Positions 54,923-64,000 of a stretch of 64,000 bases of DNA are shown here, piece by piece. Made by a program: the position numbers and the translations under genes. Source of the stretch: Mobiluncus curtisii subsp. curtisii ATCC 35241 (lineage in GTDB: Bacteria; Actinomycetota; Actinomycetes; Actinomycetales; Actinomycetaceae). The stretch lies in assembly GCF_000146285.1 (NCBI RefSeq), contig NZ_GL385912.1, positions 482,076-546,075 on the forward strand. Direction: 5' to 3'. The number at the start of each line of letters is the position of its first letter. Position 1 is the stretch's first letter. Below the pieces are notes generated by a model, which did not search any database, was not told where the DNA came from, and saw nothing but the letters and a program-made list of their open reading frames with translations.

Positions 54923-55710
54923 TATTTCCGACCTCCTCTCCGTGCCGCGCCCACACCTTTCGGTTTCGGAAATGCGCCCAAGCCCGCAGCCGAGCTTTCA
55001 GCAGTGTCGACGCCACCCTTTGGCGCTGAGGCTCCATAAATGCCACGTGCCTGGTCGCGTACGACCCGACCTTCGTCCAGTTCAATGACGCGTTTGCGCA
55101 TCTGGTTCACGATTTCTTCGTCGTGGGTCGCCATCACCACGGTGGTTCCCGCGCGGTTGATTCGGTCCAGTAGTCTCATGATGCCCAAGGACGTGGCGGG
55201 GTCTAGGTTGCCGGTCGGCTCGTCTGCCAACAGGATGGGCGGACGGTTCACCATAGCGCGGGCGATTGCCACGCGTTGCTGTTCGCCGCCGCTGAGCTCG
55301 TGGGGGAAACGCTTGTCTTTGCCACCCAAGCCGACCATTTGGAGTACTTCGGGGACGACCCGGCGGATAATCCGACGCGGCTTGCCGATGACCTGCAGAG
55401 CAATCGCGACATTGTCATACACGTTCTTGTTTTCCAACAGGCGAAAATCTTGGAACACTACGCCTACTTGGCGGCGCAACGCCGGCACTTTCCACCGGGA
55501 CAGCCGCCCCAGGTCCTTGCCCAAGACCAGGATTTTCCCTTCCGTGGCGCTTTCTTCGCCGAGGACCAGCGACAGGAACGTAGACTTGCCCGATCCGGAG
55601 GTCCCGACCAGGAACACGAACTCGCCCCGTTCAATAGTGAGACCCACGTGATCCAGCGCTGATCGCGCTCCCCGCTTGTAAATTTTGGTGACGTTGTCGA
55701 ACGTAATCAA
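54922..55710 (-). CDS. ftsE: FtsE, cell-division ABC transporter ATPase
   Basis: A 262-residue ATPase. Walker [10 protein letters not shown] is near residue 36, signature [15 protein letters not shown], Walker B ILLADEP and H-loop MATHDEE. The C-terminal tail of 40 residues is Ala/Gly/Lys rich, longer than in E. coli. It energises FtsX and peptidoglycan hydrolysis control at the division site. Confidence 0.96.
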   Translation of the reverse strand: MITFDNVTKIYKRGARSALDHVGLTIERGEFVFLVGTSGSGKSTFLSLVLGEESATEGKILVLGKDLGRLSRWKVPALRRQVGVVFQDFRLLENKNVYDNVAIALQVIGKPRRIIRRVVPEVLQMVGLGGKDKRFPHELSGGEQQRVAIARAMVNRPPILLADEPTGNLDPATSLGIMRLLDRINRAGTTVVMATHDEEIVNQMRKRVIELDEGRVVRDQARGIYGASAPKGGVDTAESSAAGLGAFPKPKGVGAARRGGRK

Positions 55711-55879
55711 CCTTTTCTGCTCCCCAGTTCAGTTTCAGGTACCATACCAGTCTATTTATAACAAAACGATAAAAACGGAGTGACACCCGCAGAAGCGCAA
55801 TCAGCGGGAAATCTGCAATTAATAGGGCTTGTTCGACCGTCGGTGCGGGAGCTTATCCGCATCGTTGACGGCGGGTCGT

Positions 55880-57010
55880 CTACTGGTCGCGGTGTTTTTC
55901 TTGATGTTTGCGCCAGCGAATCGCCGCATCGATAAATCCGTCCAGGTCACCGTCGAAAACGCTGTCGGGGTTGCCCGATTCATAGCCGGTTCGAAGGTCT
56001 TTGACCAGCTGTTGCCCATAGAGGAAATAGGAGCGCATCTGGTCGCCCCAGGAGGCTTTGACATCCCCTGCCAGCTCTTTTTTCTTATCGTGTTCTTGCT
56101 GGTGGCGCAGCATTAACAGGCGTGACTGCAGCACGCGCATCGCGGCGGCGCGGTTTTGAATCTGGGATTTTTCGTCCTGCATGGAGATGACGATGCCGGT
56201 GGGCAGGTGGGTCAGGCGCACCGCGGAATCCGTCGTGTTCACGGACTGACCGCCCGGTCCCGAGGAACGGAACACGTCTATCTTAATGTCGCTTTCGGGC
56301 ACTTCGATATGGTCGGTCGTTTCAATTAGGGGTATGACCTCTACCGCCGCAAAGGAAGTCTGGCGCTTGCCCGCCGCGTTAAACGGGCTGACCCGCGCCA
56401 ACCGGTGCGTCCCGGCTTCTACTGATAGCATCCCGTACGCATAGGGGGCATCAACCTGGAATGTTACCGACTTAATCCCCGCTTCTTCCGCATAGGACGT
56501 ATCCAGCACTTTTGTAGCATAGTGGTGTCGTTCGCAATACCGCAGGTACATCCGCAGCAGCATCTGCGCAAAGTCGGCGGCGTCCACCCCGCCTGCCCCG
56601 GAGCGAATGGTGACGACCGCGAAGCGTTCGTCGTATTCCCCGTTCAACAGGGTCTTTACCTCCATCGCGTCCAGATCCTGTTTCAAAGTTTCATAGGTTT
56701 GTTCCGCGTCAGCGAGGATGGCGTCGCGGTCCTCTCCACTTTCTTCTGCCCCCAGCTCGACCAGAGCTTCCATATCGTCGATACGGGCACGCATCTTTTG
56801 CAGACGTTGCAAATCGGCTTGTGCTGCCGAAAGTGATTGCGTGACTTTTTGGGCGTGTTCCTGGTCATCCCACAAGTCCGGGGCGGCGGCTTGTTGCGTC
56901 AGGTCAGCAATCTTTTGCGTCAACAGTTCAGGGTCCATCACCGCTGAAATCGTCGCGAAAGACGCACGCAGTTTCTCAATCAGGGGTTGAAAATCATCGG
57001 GAGAAATCAC
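55880..57010 (-). CDS. prfB: PrfB, peptide chain release factor 2
   Basis: A 376-residue release factor for UGA and UAA. The tripeptide context RVSPFN (SPF) and the GGQ loop [20 protein letters not shown] are present. Unlike E. coli, no internal stop/frameshift is seen, since the frame is open throughout. GTG at 57010 with AAGG upstream. Sits above ftsE in the conserved actinobacterial order. Confidence 0.96.
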   Translation of the reverse strand: MISPDDFQPLIEKLRASFATISAVMDPELLTQKIADLTQQAAAPDLWDDQEHAQKVTQSLSAAQADLQRLQKMRARIDDMEALVELGAEESGEDRDAILADAEQTYETLKQDLDAMEVKTLLNGEYDERFAVVTIRSGAGGVDAADFAQMLLRMYLRYCERHHYATKVLDTSYAEEAGIKSVTFQVDAPYAYGMLSVEAGTHRLARVSPFNAAGKRQTSFAAVEVIPLIETTDHIEVPESDIKIDVFRSSGPGGQSVNTTDSAVRLTHLPTGIVISMQDEKSQIQNRAAAMRVLQSRLLMLRHQQEHDKKKELAGDVKASWGDQMRSYFLYGQQLVKDLRTGYESGNPDSVFDGDLDGFIDAAIRWRKHQEKHRDQ

Positions 57011-57051
57011 CTTTTTACCTTACTGGTAATCCGGGGCGGTTCTCAAATGAG

Positions 57052-57088
57052 TTGCGTGGCGCCCTGCCGGGTTTATACTTGTCCGGTG
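57052..57088 (+). promoter_or_regulatory. Promoter placing trkH as a leaderless mRNA
   Basis: TTGCGT (57052-57057), 16 bases, then TATACT (57074-57079), ending six bases before the GTG at 57086. No ribosome binding site precedes that GTG. Transcription would begin at or next to the codon. Confidence 0.45.
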
Positions 57089-58498
57089 GCTCGCATCTCC
57101 GAGTTTAATCCCGGTCGCAAGATTTCGGCAGCATTCCTGATAACTATCCTGGTGGGTACGGTATTGCTGATGCTCCCAGCATCCCGGAGCGGTGCTGCGG
57201 TCGCCACGAGTTTCGATGTCGTGGCTCCCCACGCTGTCCCCACCGGGGTTCCTGTTTTTGGTCCCTCGTTTGCGGATGGTGCTCCTCTGTCGATTGCGCT
57301 GTTCACCGCTGCCTCTGCCACCAGCGTGACGGGATTAATTGTGGTGGACACGGGCAGCTACTGGTCTGCTTTCGGTCAGGCTGTCATCTTCCTGCTGATT
57401 GAGTTGGGCGGTATCGGCACCATGACGATGGTCACACTGTTCGCTTCGGCGTTGCGCAAACGCGCCACTTTTGAGGATCGCGCGATTGCCAAAGTGTGGT
57501 TCGGCTTGACTCCGCGGGAAGTCCGGCATTCCGTGGGGCAGATTGTGGTGGCTTCGCTCTTGTTGCAGCTGGGGTTTGCTTTCCTCAATAGTCTCTATCT
57601 GTGGTTTTCCCATCATGCCACCTCACCGTTGCAGGCGATGGCACACGGGGTGTTCCTCACGGGTTCCGCTTTTAACAATGCCGGGTTTGCTCCTTATCAG
57701 GATTCGTTGATGAGCTTCAGCACTGAGCCTTTCCTGCTGTTGAGTCTGGGGGCGCTTATCGTGATTGGAGGCTTAGGCTTTCCTGTTTGGCTGATGCTTT
57801 ACCGCAACGGCTGGCATTGGTGGAAGTGGGGCATGACCACCCGGATTATGCTGCTGGGCACCGCGGCGGCGATTGTGTTCGGCTGGGTCGCCATCACGGT
57901 TTTGGAATGGCACAATCCGCATACGTTTGGGGCGATGCCTGTCCCCGAGCGCCTGCTCAACGGGTTATTTTCCTCTGTCTCGCCACGCACCGCGGGCTTT
58001 AACTCTGTTGACATTTCCCAGCAATACCCTGAAACCTGGCTCATCACCGATGGGCTGATGCTGATTGGTGGGGGTCCTGCCGGGACTGCGGGCGGGCTAA
58101 AGATTACTACGGCGATTGTGGTGATGGCGACTCTTTGGGGTGAGATTCGGGGTGCCCACGCTATTAATATCTTGGGCTGGCGCCTGGCGCGTTCTGCCCA
58201 GCGGCAAGCCTTGGCGGTGCTTTCGCTGTTTTTCGGGCTGGTCGCGGTGGGGGCTTTCCTGCTGATGCTCTTTACCCCTTTCAACCTCAACCAGTGCCTG
58301 TTTGAAATCTGTTCCGCCTTGGGGACCGTGGGTCTGAGTACCGGCATCACTCCCCTGTTGCCTGTTGCGGCGCAATTCATGGTCATAATATTTATGATTC
58401 TGGGACGTATTGGACCGTTGACCTTAGCAGCGGCCCTCGCCACCCGGAGACGACCGGTAGCTTACGAACTGCCTCGGGATCATCCCCTTATCGGTTAG
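57086..58498 (+). CDS. trkH: TrkH-like potassium uptake membrane protein
   Basis: About 470 residues, with about eleven membrane segments and the SKT family selectivity-like loops (ASATSVTGLIV, TGSAFNNAGFAPY, SPRTAGFNSVD and GTVGLSTG). It partners with the RCK protein downstream. GTG at 57086 begins MARISEFNPGRK; upstream in-frame residues are shadow. Na+ or K+ selectivity not resolvable. Confidence 0.92.
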   Translation: MARISEFNPGRKISAAFLITILVGTVLLMLPASRSGAAVATSFDVVAPHAVPTGVPVFGPSFADGAPLSIALFTAASATSVTGLIVVDTGSYWSAFGQAVIFLLIELGGIGTMTMVTLFASALRKRATFEDRAIAKVWFGLTPREVRHSVGQIVVASLLLQLGFAFLNSLYLWFSHHATSPLQAMAHGVFLTGSAFNNAGFAPYQDSLMSFSTEPFLLLSLGALIVIGGLGFPVWLMLYRNGWHWWKWGMTTRIMLLGTAAAIVFGWVAITVLEWHNPHTFGAMPVPERLLNGLFSSVSPRTAGFNSVDISQQYPETWLITDGLMLIGGGPAGTAGGLKITTAIVVMATLWGEIRGAHAINILGWRLARSAQRQALAVLSLFFGLVAVGAFLLMLFTPFNLNQCLFEICSALGTVGLSTGITPLLPVAAQFMVIIFMILGRIGPLTLAAALATRRRPVAYELPRDHPLIG

Positions 58499-58508
58499 GA
58501 CGACACAA

Positions 58509-59213
58509 ATGAGCATATTTAATACGAATTCTGTCCCGGAGCCCCCCGCTCATCCGACCGGGAATCCACAAAGCGCGGTCGTCATCGGCTTGGGACGCTT
58601 CGGTTTGAGCATGGCGACCGAGTTGGAGGCCAGTGGTGTGGAGGTGCTGGGCATCGACTGTAACCCAGAAGTGGTGCAGCGCGCTTCGGCACTAATTCGT
58701 CACGTGGTGCGGGCGGATGCCACGGATAAGGAGGCATTAGCCCAGCTGGCAGTCGATGAGTACGCCTGCGGGGTGGTGACGATTGGTGGCGATTTGGCGG
58801 CTTCCATCCTGAGTGCCTCTGCCCTGCTGACCCTGCACTGTCCTCAGGTGTGGGCGAAAGCCTCCAGCGTGGAACAGGGTGAAATCCTCAACCAGATGGG
58901 TATCACCCGCGTGTTCTATCCGGAATCCGAGATGGGTTTGCGTGCCGCCCACCAGGTCGCCCAGTCTTTCGAGGACTACATCGACCTGGGACATGGGTTT
59001 GCCCTGGTTATCACCAGTCTGGGACCGCGTTACTGCGGAAAGACCTTGGGTGAACTCGACGTACGTCGCCGCGATGGATTCTCTATTGTGGCGATTCAAT
59101 CCCCCGCTGACACTTGGGAGACCGCTCACGCCAAAACGATTTTGTCCCCTGCTGACCGGGTGATGGTGGTGGCACCCACCCGGATTATTTCCAAAATTAC
59201 CCGGCGAGATTAA
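58509..59213 (+). CDS. trkA: TrkA-type RCK regulatory subunit
   Basis: A 234-residue cytoplasmic protein. An N-terminal TrkA-N domain (AVVIGLGRFGLSMATELEASGVEVLGID, NAD(H) or ADP/ATP fold with GxGxxG) is followed by TrkA-C (about residues 150-230). It gates the TrkH channel. The 25-residue Pro/Asn-rich N-terminus is unlike most members. Ten bases separate it from trkH. Confidence 0.93.
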   Translation: MSIFNTNSVPEPPAHPTGNPQSAVVIGLGRFGLSMATELEASGVEVLGIDCNPEVVQRASALIRHVVRADATDKEALAQLAVDEYACGVVTIGGDLAASILSASALLTLHCPQVWAKASSVEQGEILNQMGITRVFYPESEMGLRAAHQVAQSFEDYIDLGHGFALVITSLGPRYCGKTLGELDVRRRDGFSIVAIQSPADTWETAHAKTILSPADRVMVVAPTRIISKITRRD

Positions 59214-59278
59214 TCAAAATTTCATGTAATCGTAAAGCAACAGGGAAATTGCCCTAAAGTAAAATTATTTTACACAGT

Positions 59279-59308
59279 CTTAACATTAGCCCCGCGCTAG
59301 CCTTAACA
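59279..59308 (+). promoter_or_regulatory. Possible Pho box repeats before pstS
   Basis: Direct repeats CTTAACA at 59279-59285 and 59302-59308, 23 bases apart (about two helical turns), 55 bases before pstS. Similar spacing is seen in PhoP targets, but I cannot match a published consensus. Confidence 0.3.
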
Positions 59309-59363
59309 ATCCTTTCTTACTATCTGACTTGGGAGTAAAAGTTCGAGGTATGAAAGGAACACC

Positions 59364-60290
59364 ATGAAAATCTCTCGTATTGGCGCGATTTTTGGCGCTG
59401 GCTTGCTTTCCATGTCTTTGTTGACCGGCTGTGAGGGCGGTGGCAATCAGACCGCCTCCGGTACTGACGCCGAGTCCAGCGCAGCGCCTTCGACTCTGAG
59501 TGGCACCGTCACTGGTTCCGGCTCCTCCGCGCTGCTGCCCTTGGCGAAAGCCGCGGCCGAGGCTTTCATGCAGGATAACCCCGATGTGACCGTGACGATG
59601 AACGGCGGCGGTTCTGGGGAAGGTCTCAAGCAGGTTGCTGCCGGTTCTGTAAACATCGGTAACTCTGACGTTTTCGCTGGTGAAAAGCTCGATACGACCC
59701 AGGCCGCCGACTTGGTCGACCACAAGGTTTGCACCATCACTATGGCTCCGGTGGTCAACAAGGATTTGGGGGTAACGAACCTCACCACTGCCCAGCTGAC
59801 CGATGTCTTTACCGGCAAGACTACGAACTGGAAGGAAGTGGGCGGTCCGGACGAAAAGATTGTGTTGGTCACCCGCCCGTCCTCCTCCGGTACTCGCGCC
59901 CTGTTTAAGACCTGGGCGTTGGGTGGTGCTGAGGAGGCCTCCAACCAGTCCCTTGAGACGGACGACTCCGGCACTCTGCTCCAGACCGTGTCCCAGAACA
60001 AGGGCGCTATCGGCTATGTGGCGCTGTCTTACCTGGTCGGCAAGGACGAAGTGCAGCCAGTCGCTATCGACGGCGTGAAACCGACCTTGGAAAATACCTA
60101 CAGCGGTAAATACAAAGTGTGGGGCTATGAGCACATGTACACCAAGGGCAATCCCGATGCGGTGACCAAAGCGTTCCTTGACTACATGATGGGCGACAAG
60201 TTCGCCGCTGACCTGGAAAAAATGGGCTACGGTGTGTCCTCCAAGATGTCCGCCCAGGCTGCCGCTTCTCACCCTGACCCCGCGGCATAA
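59364..60290 (+). CDS. pstS: PstS, phosphate-binding lipoprotein
   Basis: A 308-residue lipoprotein (lipobox LTGC, about residue 20) with the PstS phosphate site: GSGSSALLPLAKAAAEAF, NGGGSGEGLKQV and RPSSSGTRALF. GAAAGGAACACC precedes the ATG. First gene of a complete pst operon. Confidence 0.96.
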   Translation: MKISRIGAIFGAGLLSMSLLTGCEGGGNQTASGTDAESSAAPSTLSGTVTGSGSSALLPLAKAAAEAFMQDNPDVTVTMNGGGSGEGLKQVAAGSVNIGNSDVFAGEKLDTTQAADLVDHKVCTITMAPVVNKDLGVTNLTTAQLTDVFTGKTTNWKEVGGPDEKIVLVTRPSSSGTRALFKTWALGGAEEASNQSLETDDSGTLLQTVSQNKGAIGYVALSYLVGKDEVQPVAIDGVKPTLENTYSGKYKVWGYEHMYTKGNPDAVTKAFLDYMMGDKFAADLEKMGYGVSSKMSAQAAASHPDPAA

Positions 60291-60314
60291 AGAGACTCAG
60301 GCGCGACTGTACTA

Positions 60315-61388
60315 ATGGCAACCACGGCTTCTTCGGTGCGGGAGCCTGAATCGATGGAAATGCAGATGACTGATGATGTGTCTACTCGTCTCAACTCCAC
60401 GGATTCAGTGCTCCCGCAAACGCGCAACTCCGCAGCTGGGGCGGGTTTATCCCCCGCCAGGTCGCGGTTCGACTCTCGCGGGGCGGATAAACGTTTCCGT
60501 TTGGCAAACAAAATCGGCGGAACCATCGTGGCGATTGCGGGTATTTCCCTCATCGCACTCACGGTCATGATTGGTCTGTTCCTGCTGTACAAGGGTTCTT
60601 TCACCTTTACCGCGTTCCAGCATTCCGTCGGAGAATTCCTGTTTTCCCCGGACTGGAATCCCCAGGACAGCCCGGACTTGACTCTGCGCGGCAGTGTCGG
60701 CGCCCTGATTTTTATTCTGGGTTCGCTGATGACCTGTTTCCTGGGTCTGGCCATCGCTACGCCTTTCGCGGTGGGAGCCGCCGTGTTCATCACGGAAATC
60801 GCTCCGTGTGCGGGTGAGCGCCTGTTCCGTCCCGCGGTGGAACTGTTCCTCGGTATCCCCTCCGTGGTTTACGGCTGGGTCGGCTTGACCGTCCTGGTGC
60901 CTTTTATTCGTGACTATTTTCACGCCCCCCTGGGCGGCTATTCGGTCCTGGCGGCGGGCATCGTCCTGGCGGTCATGATTTTCCCGACCATCACCACAGT
61001 TTCTGCCGACGCGATTACCGCGGTTCCTGACCACTACCGCGAGGCTGCCTACGGTCTGGGGGCTACCCGCTGGCAATCGATTTACCACATTGTCCTGCCT
61101 GCCGCGCGGAAAGGCATCTTGACCGGCATTATTCTGGGTTTGGCCAGGGCTTTTGGCGAGGCTCTGGCGGTTGCGATGGTCATCGGCAAAACTCGCGCCC
61201 TGCCGGCTGATATTCTCTCTCCGACCAGTTCGCTGACCACGGCAATTACCGCCGACATGGGAAACACCACCAACGGCGGCGAACACAACTCGGCATTGTG
61301 GACCATGGCTTTGCTGCTGTTTCTCATCTCGATGTTCTTTATTTTTGTGATTCACCTCATCGGCACAGAGAGGAAACAGAATCGATGA
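60315..61388 (+). CDS. pstC: PstC, phosphate ABC transporter permease
   Basis: A 357-residue membrane protein with six core helices and the EAA loop (DHYREAAYGLGATRWQSIYHIVLPAARKGILTG). A 70-residue hydrophilic N-terminus precedes the first helix. The stop overlaps the pstA ATG by four bases. Confidence 0.95.
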   Translation: MATTASSVREPESMEMQMTDDVSTRLNSTDSVLPQTRNSAAGAGLSPARSRFDSRGADKRFRLANKIGGTIVAIAGISLIALTVMIGLFLLYKGSFTFTAFQHSVGEFLFSPDWNPQDSPDLTLRGSVGALIFILGSLMTCFLGLAIATPFAVGAAVFITEIAPCAGERLFRPAVELFLGIPSVVYGWVGLTVLVPFIRDYFHAPLGGYSVLAAGIVLAVMIFPTITTVSADAITAVPDHYREAAYGLGATRWQSIYHIVLPAARKGILTGIILGLARAFGEALAVAMVIGKTRALPADILSPTSSLTTAITADMGNTTNGGEHNSALWTMALLLFLISMFFIFVIHLIGTERKQNR

Positions 61389-62455
61389 GTACCGCTACGA
61401 CTACCGCTTCGGGTCTTTCCGCTCAGATGGAACACCGTATTCGCCGCGCCAAGAGCGTCAACAACCTGATGACCGGCGTCTTTGGCGCTATCGGGGGTTT
61501 CTTCCTGATGTTGATTGTGGCGCTGGCGGCATACATTGTGTTTCGCGGTCTGTTGAGTTTTGACCCCGTGTTCCTCAGTTTCACCCGTGACGGCATCATG
61601 AACCAGGTGTTCAACACCGTTTACCTGGTGTTTTTGTCCCTAATTGTGTCCGTTGCGCTCGGTGTTCCCGCCGGAATCTACATGGCTGAATACGCTCCAG
61701 AGAACCGCTGGACCGGGTTCATCCGCATCTCTATCGAGTCTCTGTCCTCCCTGCCATCCATCGTGGTCGGTCTGTTCGGTTACCTGGTCTTTATCCTCAT
61801 GGTGGGGCAACAGTGGAACCTGCTGGCCGGCGCTTTGGCAGTTTCGATTCTGAACTTGCCCCTGGTCACTACGTCTACCGAGTCGGCTCTCCGGGCGCTG
61901 CCCGCAGACCTGAAGTACGGTTCGGCGGCTTTGGGCGCGACCCGCTGGACCACCATTGTGCGGGTGCAGCTTCCGGCGGCTCTCCCCCACCTGATGACAG
62001 GGGTGGTGCTGGCGGCTGAACGCGGTTTCGGGGAGGCTGCCGCCCTGCTCTATACCGCCGGCATGTCCACCAACATCAACTGGTCCTCCATGGACATCAC
62101 CTCCCCCACCAATGCATTCAACCCTGTGCGTCCCGGCGAGACGTTATCGCTGCACGTGTGGGCGATGCGTACCGAGGCGGTGGAACCCAACGCGGTGGAC
62201 ATCGCTAACTTCTCTGCCGCGGTGTTGGTGATGATTGCCCTCCTGTTCTCGATTTTGGCTCGCACCATCACGAAACGGGTTCACGCCAGCCTGGCGGGCC
62301 TGTCTGACCAGGCTCCCCAGGGCGGCACAGGCAAGTGGCGTAAGGTCAACGCTGGAACCCCCGTCCCCGCTACTGACACGGTGAATCGTCCCGAACCGAC
62401 TATTGACGCTACGAACTTCACCGACCGTTTCCACACTGATAAAGGAAAGGAATAA
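61385..62455 (+). CDS. pstA: PstA, phosphate ABC transporter permease
   Basis: A 356-residue membrane protein. Six helices, EAA motif (LKYGSAALGATRWTTIVRVQLPAALPHLM) and YMAEYAPENRW loop. ATG at 61385 is in ATGA overlap with pstC; the open frame further upstream is shadow. A C-terminal 60-residue hydrophilic tail is added. Confidence 0.95.
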   Translation: MSTATTTASGLSAQMEHRIRRAKSVNNLMTGVFGAIGGFFLMLIVALAAYIVFRGLLSFDPVFLSFTRDGIMNQVFNTVYLVFLSLIVSVALGVPAGIYMAEYAPENRWTGFIRISIESLSSLPSIVVGLFGYLVFILMVGQQWNLLAGALAVSILNLPLVTTSTESALRALPADLKYGSAALGATRWTTIVRVQLPAALPHLMTGVVLAAERGFGEAAALLYTAGMSTNINWSSMDITSPTNAFNPVRPGETLSLHVWAMRTEAVEPNAVDIANFSAAVLVMIALLFSILARTITKRVHASLAGLSDQAPQGGTGKWRKVNAGTPVPATDTVNRPEPTIDATNFTDRFHTDKGKE

Positions 62456-62461
62456 TCACTC

Positions 62462-63265
62462 ATGACTGCGCAAACCAACGTCCTGGCGTCCCCCTCGGCG
62501 CCCAAAATTTCCACCACCGCCAAGTTTTCCGCGCGTGACCTGCACCTGCATTACGGCGATTTTGAGGCTCTCAAGGGAGTCAACATCGACATTCAACCCC
62601 GCAAAATCACGGCTTTGATTGGCCCCTCCGGCTGCGGCAAGTCGACTTTCCTGAAAACCTTGAATCGAATGAATGACCTGGTCAAGGGCGTTAGCATCAC
62701 CGGTCAGGTACTGCTGGACGGCGCGGATATTTTCAAGGATATGGACGCCCTCGCCCTGCGGAAGCGGGTGGGCATGGTGTTCCAGCAGCCCAATCCGTTC
62801 CCCAAGTCGGTCTTTGACAACATCGCCTATGGGCCGCGTATCAACGGGATTCGCAATCACCGGGAGCTGAGCGAAATCGTGGAGCGTTCCCTGCGTCAAG
62901 CCGCGATTTGGGACGAGCTAAAGGATCGCTTGCACAAGTCCGCCGTGGGGCTTTCCGGGGGTCAGCAGCAGCGCCTGTGCATCGCCCGCGCTTTGGCTAC
63001 CGAACCGGACGTCATCTTAATGGACGAACCGACCTCCGCTCTGGACCCGATTTCTACTTCCAAGATTGAGGAACTGGTCGTGGACCTGGCTCGGGATTAC
63101 ACCATCGTGATTGTGACCCACAATATGCAACAGGCTTCGCGTATCGCCGACAACACGGCGTTCTTCCTGCTGGGCGAACTGGTGGAGTACAACGATACGG
63201 AAACCCTGTTCAGCGTGCCGTCGGACCAGCGCACCGAGGACTACATCACGGGTCGGTTCAGCTGA
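62462..63265 (+). CDS. pstB: PstB, phosphate ABC transporter ATPase
   Basis: A 267-residue ATPase. Walker [10 protein letters not shown] is near residue 55, signature [15 protein letters not shown] and Walker B VILMDEP. Six bases after pstA. The usual length for PstB. Confidence 0.96.
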   Translation: MTAQTNVLASPSAPKISTTAKFSARDLHLHYGDFEALKGVNIDIQPRKITALIGPSGCGKSTFLKTLNRMNDLVKGVSITGQVLLDGADIFKDMDALALRKRVGMVFQQPNPFPKSVFDNIAYGPRINGIRNHRELSEIVERSLRQAAIWDELKDRLHKSAVGLSGGQQQRLCIARALATEPDVILMDEPTSALDPISTSKIEELVVDLARDYTIVIVTHNMQQASRIADNTAFFLLGELVEYNDTETLFSVPSDQRTEDYITGRFS

Positions 63266-63351
63266 CACTGTTTTCGCGTGCCCCGGCGGACTCCGCTGGT
63301 GCGCGACGGGGAAATACCGTTCTGAGTTATGGAACAGAAAGTAGGGAGTTA

Positions 63352-64000
63352 ATGCGATCCCGATTCGATCAACAACTCACGCAGCTCAGCGAAATGCTGG
63401 TGCAGACCGGAGAGCTGTGCGAACAGGCCATCAGTCAGACCATGGTGGCTCTGTCCAGTTCCAGCGATGAAATCGCCCGTGAAGTCATCCGGGCTGATGC
63501 CCACATCGATCAGATGGAACGGGACATTGAGCACTTGTGTCTGAAATTGCTGTTGCAGCAGCAGCCCGTGGCGGGGGATTTACGCCAGGTTTCCGCCGCC
63601 CTCAAAATGATTACCGACATGGAACGTATCGGCGATCAGGCAGCGGATATTGCGGAAATCGTGAAGTCTACGGATATGTCCCTGGTGCGAGGATTCCCCA
63701 AGATACCTCAGATGGCGGCGAAAACTGCCGCGATGGTCCATGATGCGGTCCAGTCTTTTGTCGACCGCGATTTGGCTTTGGCTACTGCCACCCAAGCGGC
63801 GGATGACGCGGTAGACCGGATGTTTGCTGAGGTCGCCACCGAGATGATTGATTTCATTGTGCATGCCGATGCCGCGGACGCTCAAAAGGCTATCGACGTC
63901 ATCATGATTGCCAAATATCTGGAACGTATCGGGGATCACGCCACGAACCTCGCCGAGTGGGTGGATTTCTCGATTACGGGGGTACACGATGTCAGCTTCG
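63352..64000 (+). CDS. phoU: PhoU, phosphate signalling protein (3' end off window)
   Basis: 216 residues visible, reading in frame to the window edge. Two repeated three-helix PhoU units are seen, each with the acidic metal motif MERIGDQA and LERIGDHATN. The only bases missing are the last few codons. AGGGAG precedes the ATG. It damps PhoR signalling and regulates Pst. Confidence 0.92.
   Translation, partial: MRSRFDQQLTQLSEMLVQTGELCEQAISQTMVALSSSSDEIAREVIRADAHIDQMERDIEHLCLKLLLQQQPVAGDLRQVSAALKMITDMERIGDQAADIAEIVKSTDMSLVRGFPKIPQMAAKTAAMVHDAVQSFVDRDLALATATQAADDAVDRMFAEVATEMIDFIVHADAADAQKAIDVIMIAKYLERIGDHATNLAEWVDFSITGVHDVSF

Noticed and set aside
55880-57010. Programmed frameshift in prfB
   Set aside because: The reading frame is open from start to stop with no internal UGA.
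1-64000. CRISPR array or cas genes
   Set aside because: No regularly spaced repeats and no Cas-like proteins seen in either strand.

Overview
The window comes from a moderately GC-rich actinobacterium. Several conserved actinobacterial arrangements point that way: prfB-ftsE-ftsX-smpB, tig-clpP1-clpP2 beside clpX, a ClgR-type Clp regulator next to pgsA and ftsK, and genes of the DUF3046, DUF3052 and DUF3145 families. Gene content and base composition suggest the Actinomycetaceae (Mobiluncus or Actinomyces-like). That placement is inference, since no marker such as 16S is present.

Layout. 1-5190: a molybdenum block (moaD, moaA leftward; a DUF6457 gene, an HTH/Mop-domain protein and modABC rightward), with mobA apart at 14.4-15.0 kb. 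5.3-10.6 kb: a membrane-anchored HNH nuclease overlapping a DNA methyltransferase, a YbjN-like protein, a flavin oxidoreductase, a relic of a second copy, and an SDR. 10.7-14.3 kb: proC and valS. 15.1-26.0 kb: a long leftward metal/iron locus (DUF4418, FtsX-type ABC transporter, FTR1 permease, P19, DUF2318 Fe-S membrane protein, two further FtsX-like permeases with an ATPase, an FMN-binding lipoprotein and ApbE), carrying two DtxR/IdeR-like iron boxes. 26-44.8 kb: housekeeping genes (chorismate mutase, clpX, clpP2, clpP1, tig, def, proS, clgR, pgsA, ftsK, a pfkB kinase, RNase J, an M16 peptidase, an S4 protein). 44.8-48.1 kb: a second HNH nuclease, an iron-box-preceded pair (six-cysteine protein plus predicted di-heme cytochrome b) and an M20 hydrolase.

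48.2-50.4 kb is a decayed integrative element inserted at the 3' end of a tRNA-Asn gene and flanked by a 43-bp direct repeat. It holds a frameshifted tyrosine recombinase, a 32-residue hydrophobic peptide behind two hairpins, an excisionase-like HTH, two small phage-type ORFs and a broken XRE gene. After a CAU-anticodon tRNA and a macrodomain protein come smpB, an M23 peptidase, ftsX, ftsE and prfB, then trkH-trkA and pstSCAB-phoU, the last running off the window.

The strongest theme is iron. Three iron boxes are visible. One locus combines permease, periplasmic binding protein, ABC export/efflux-type permeases, Fe-S protein and a covalently flavinylated lipoprotein. A second, separate iron-box unit (45.87-46.71 kb) encodes what looks like a small membrane electron-transfer module with no name I can assign. 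The two may supply ferric reduction for uptake.
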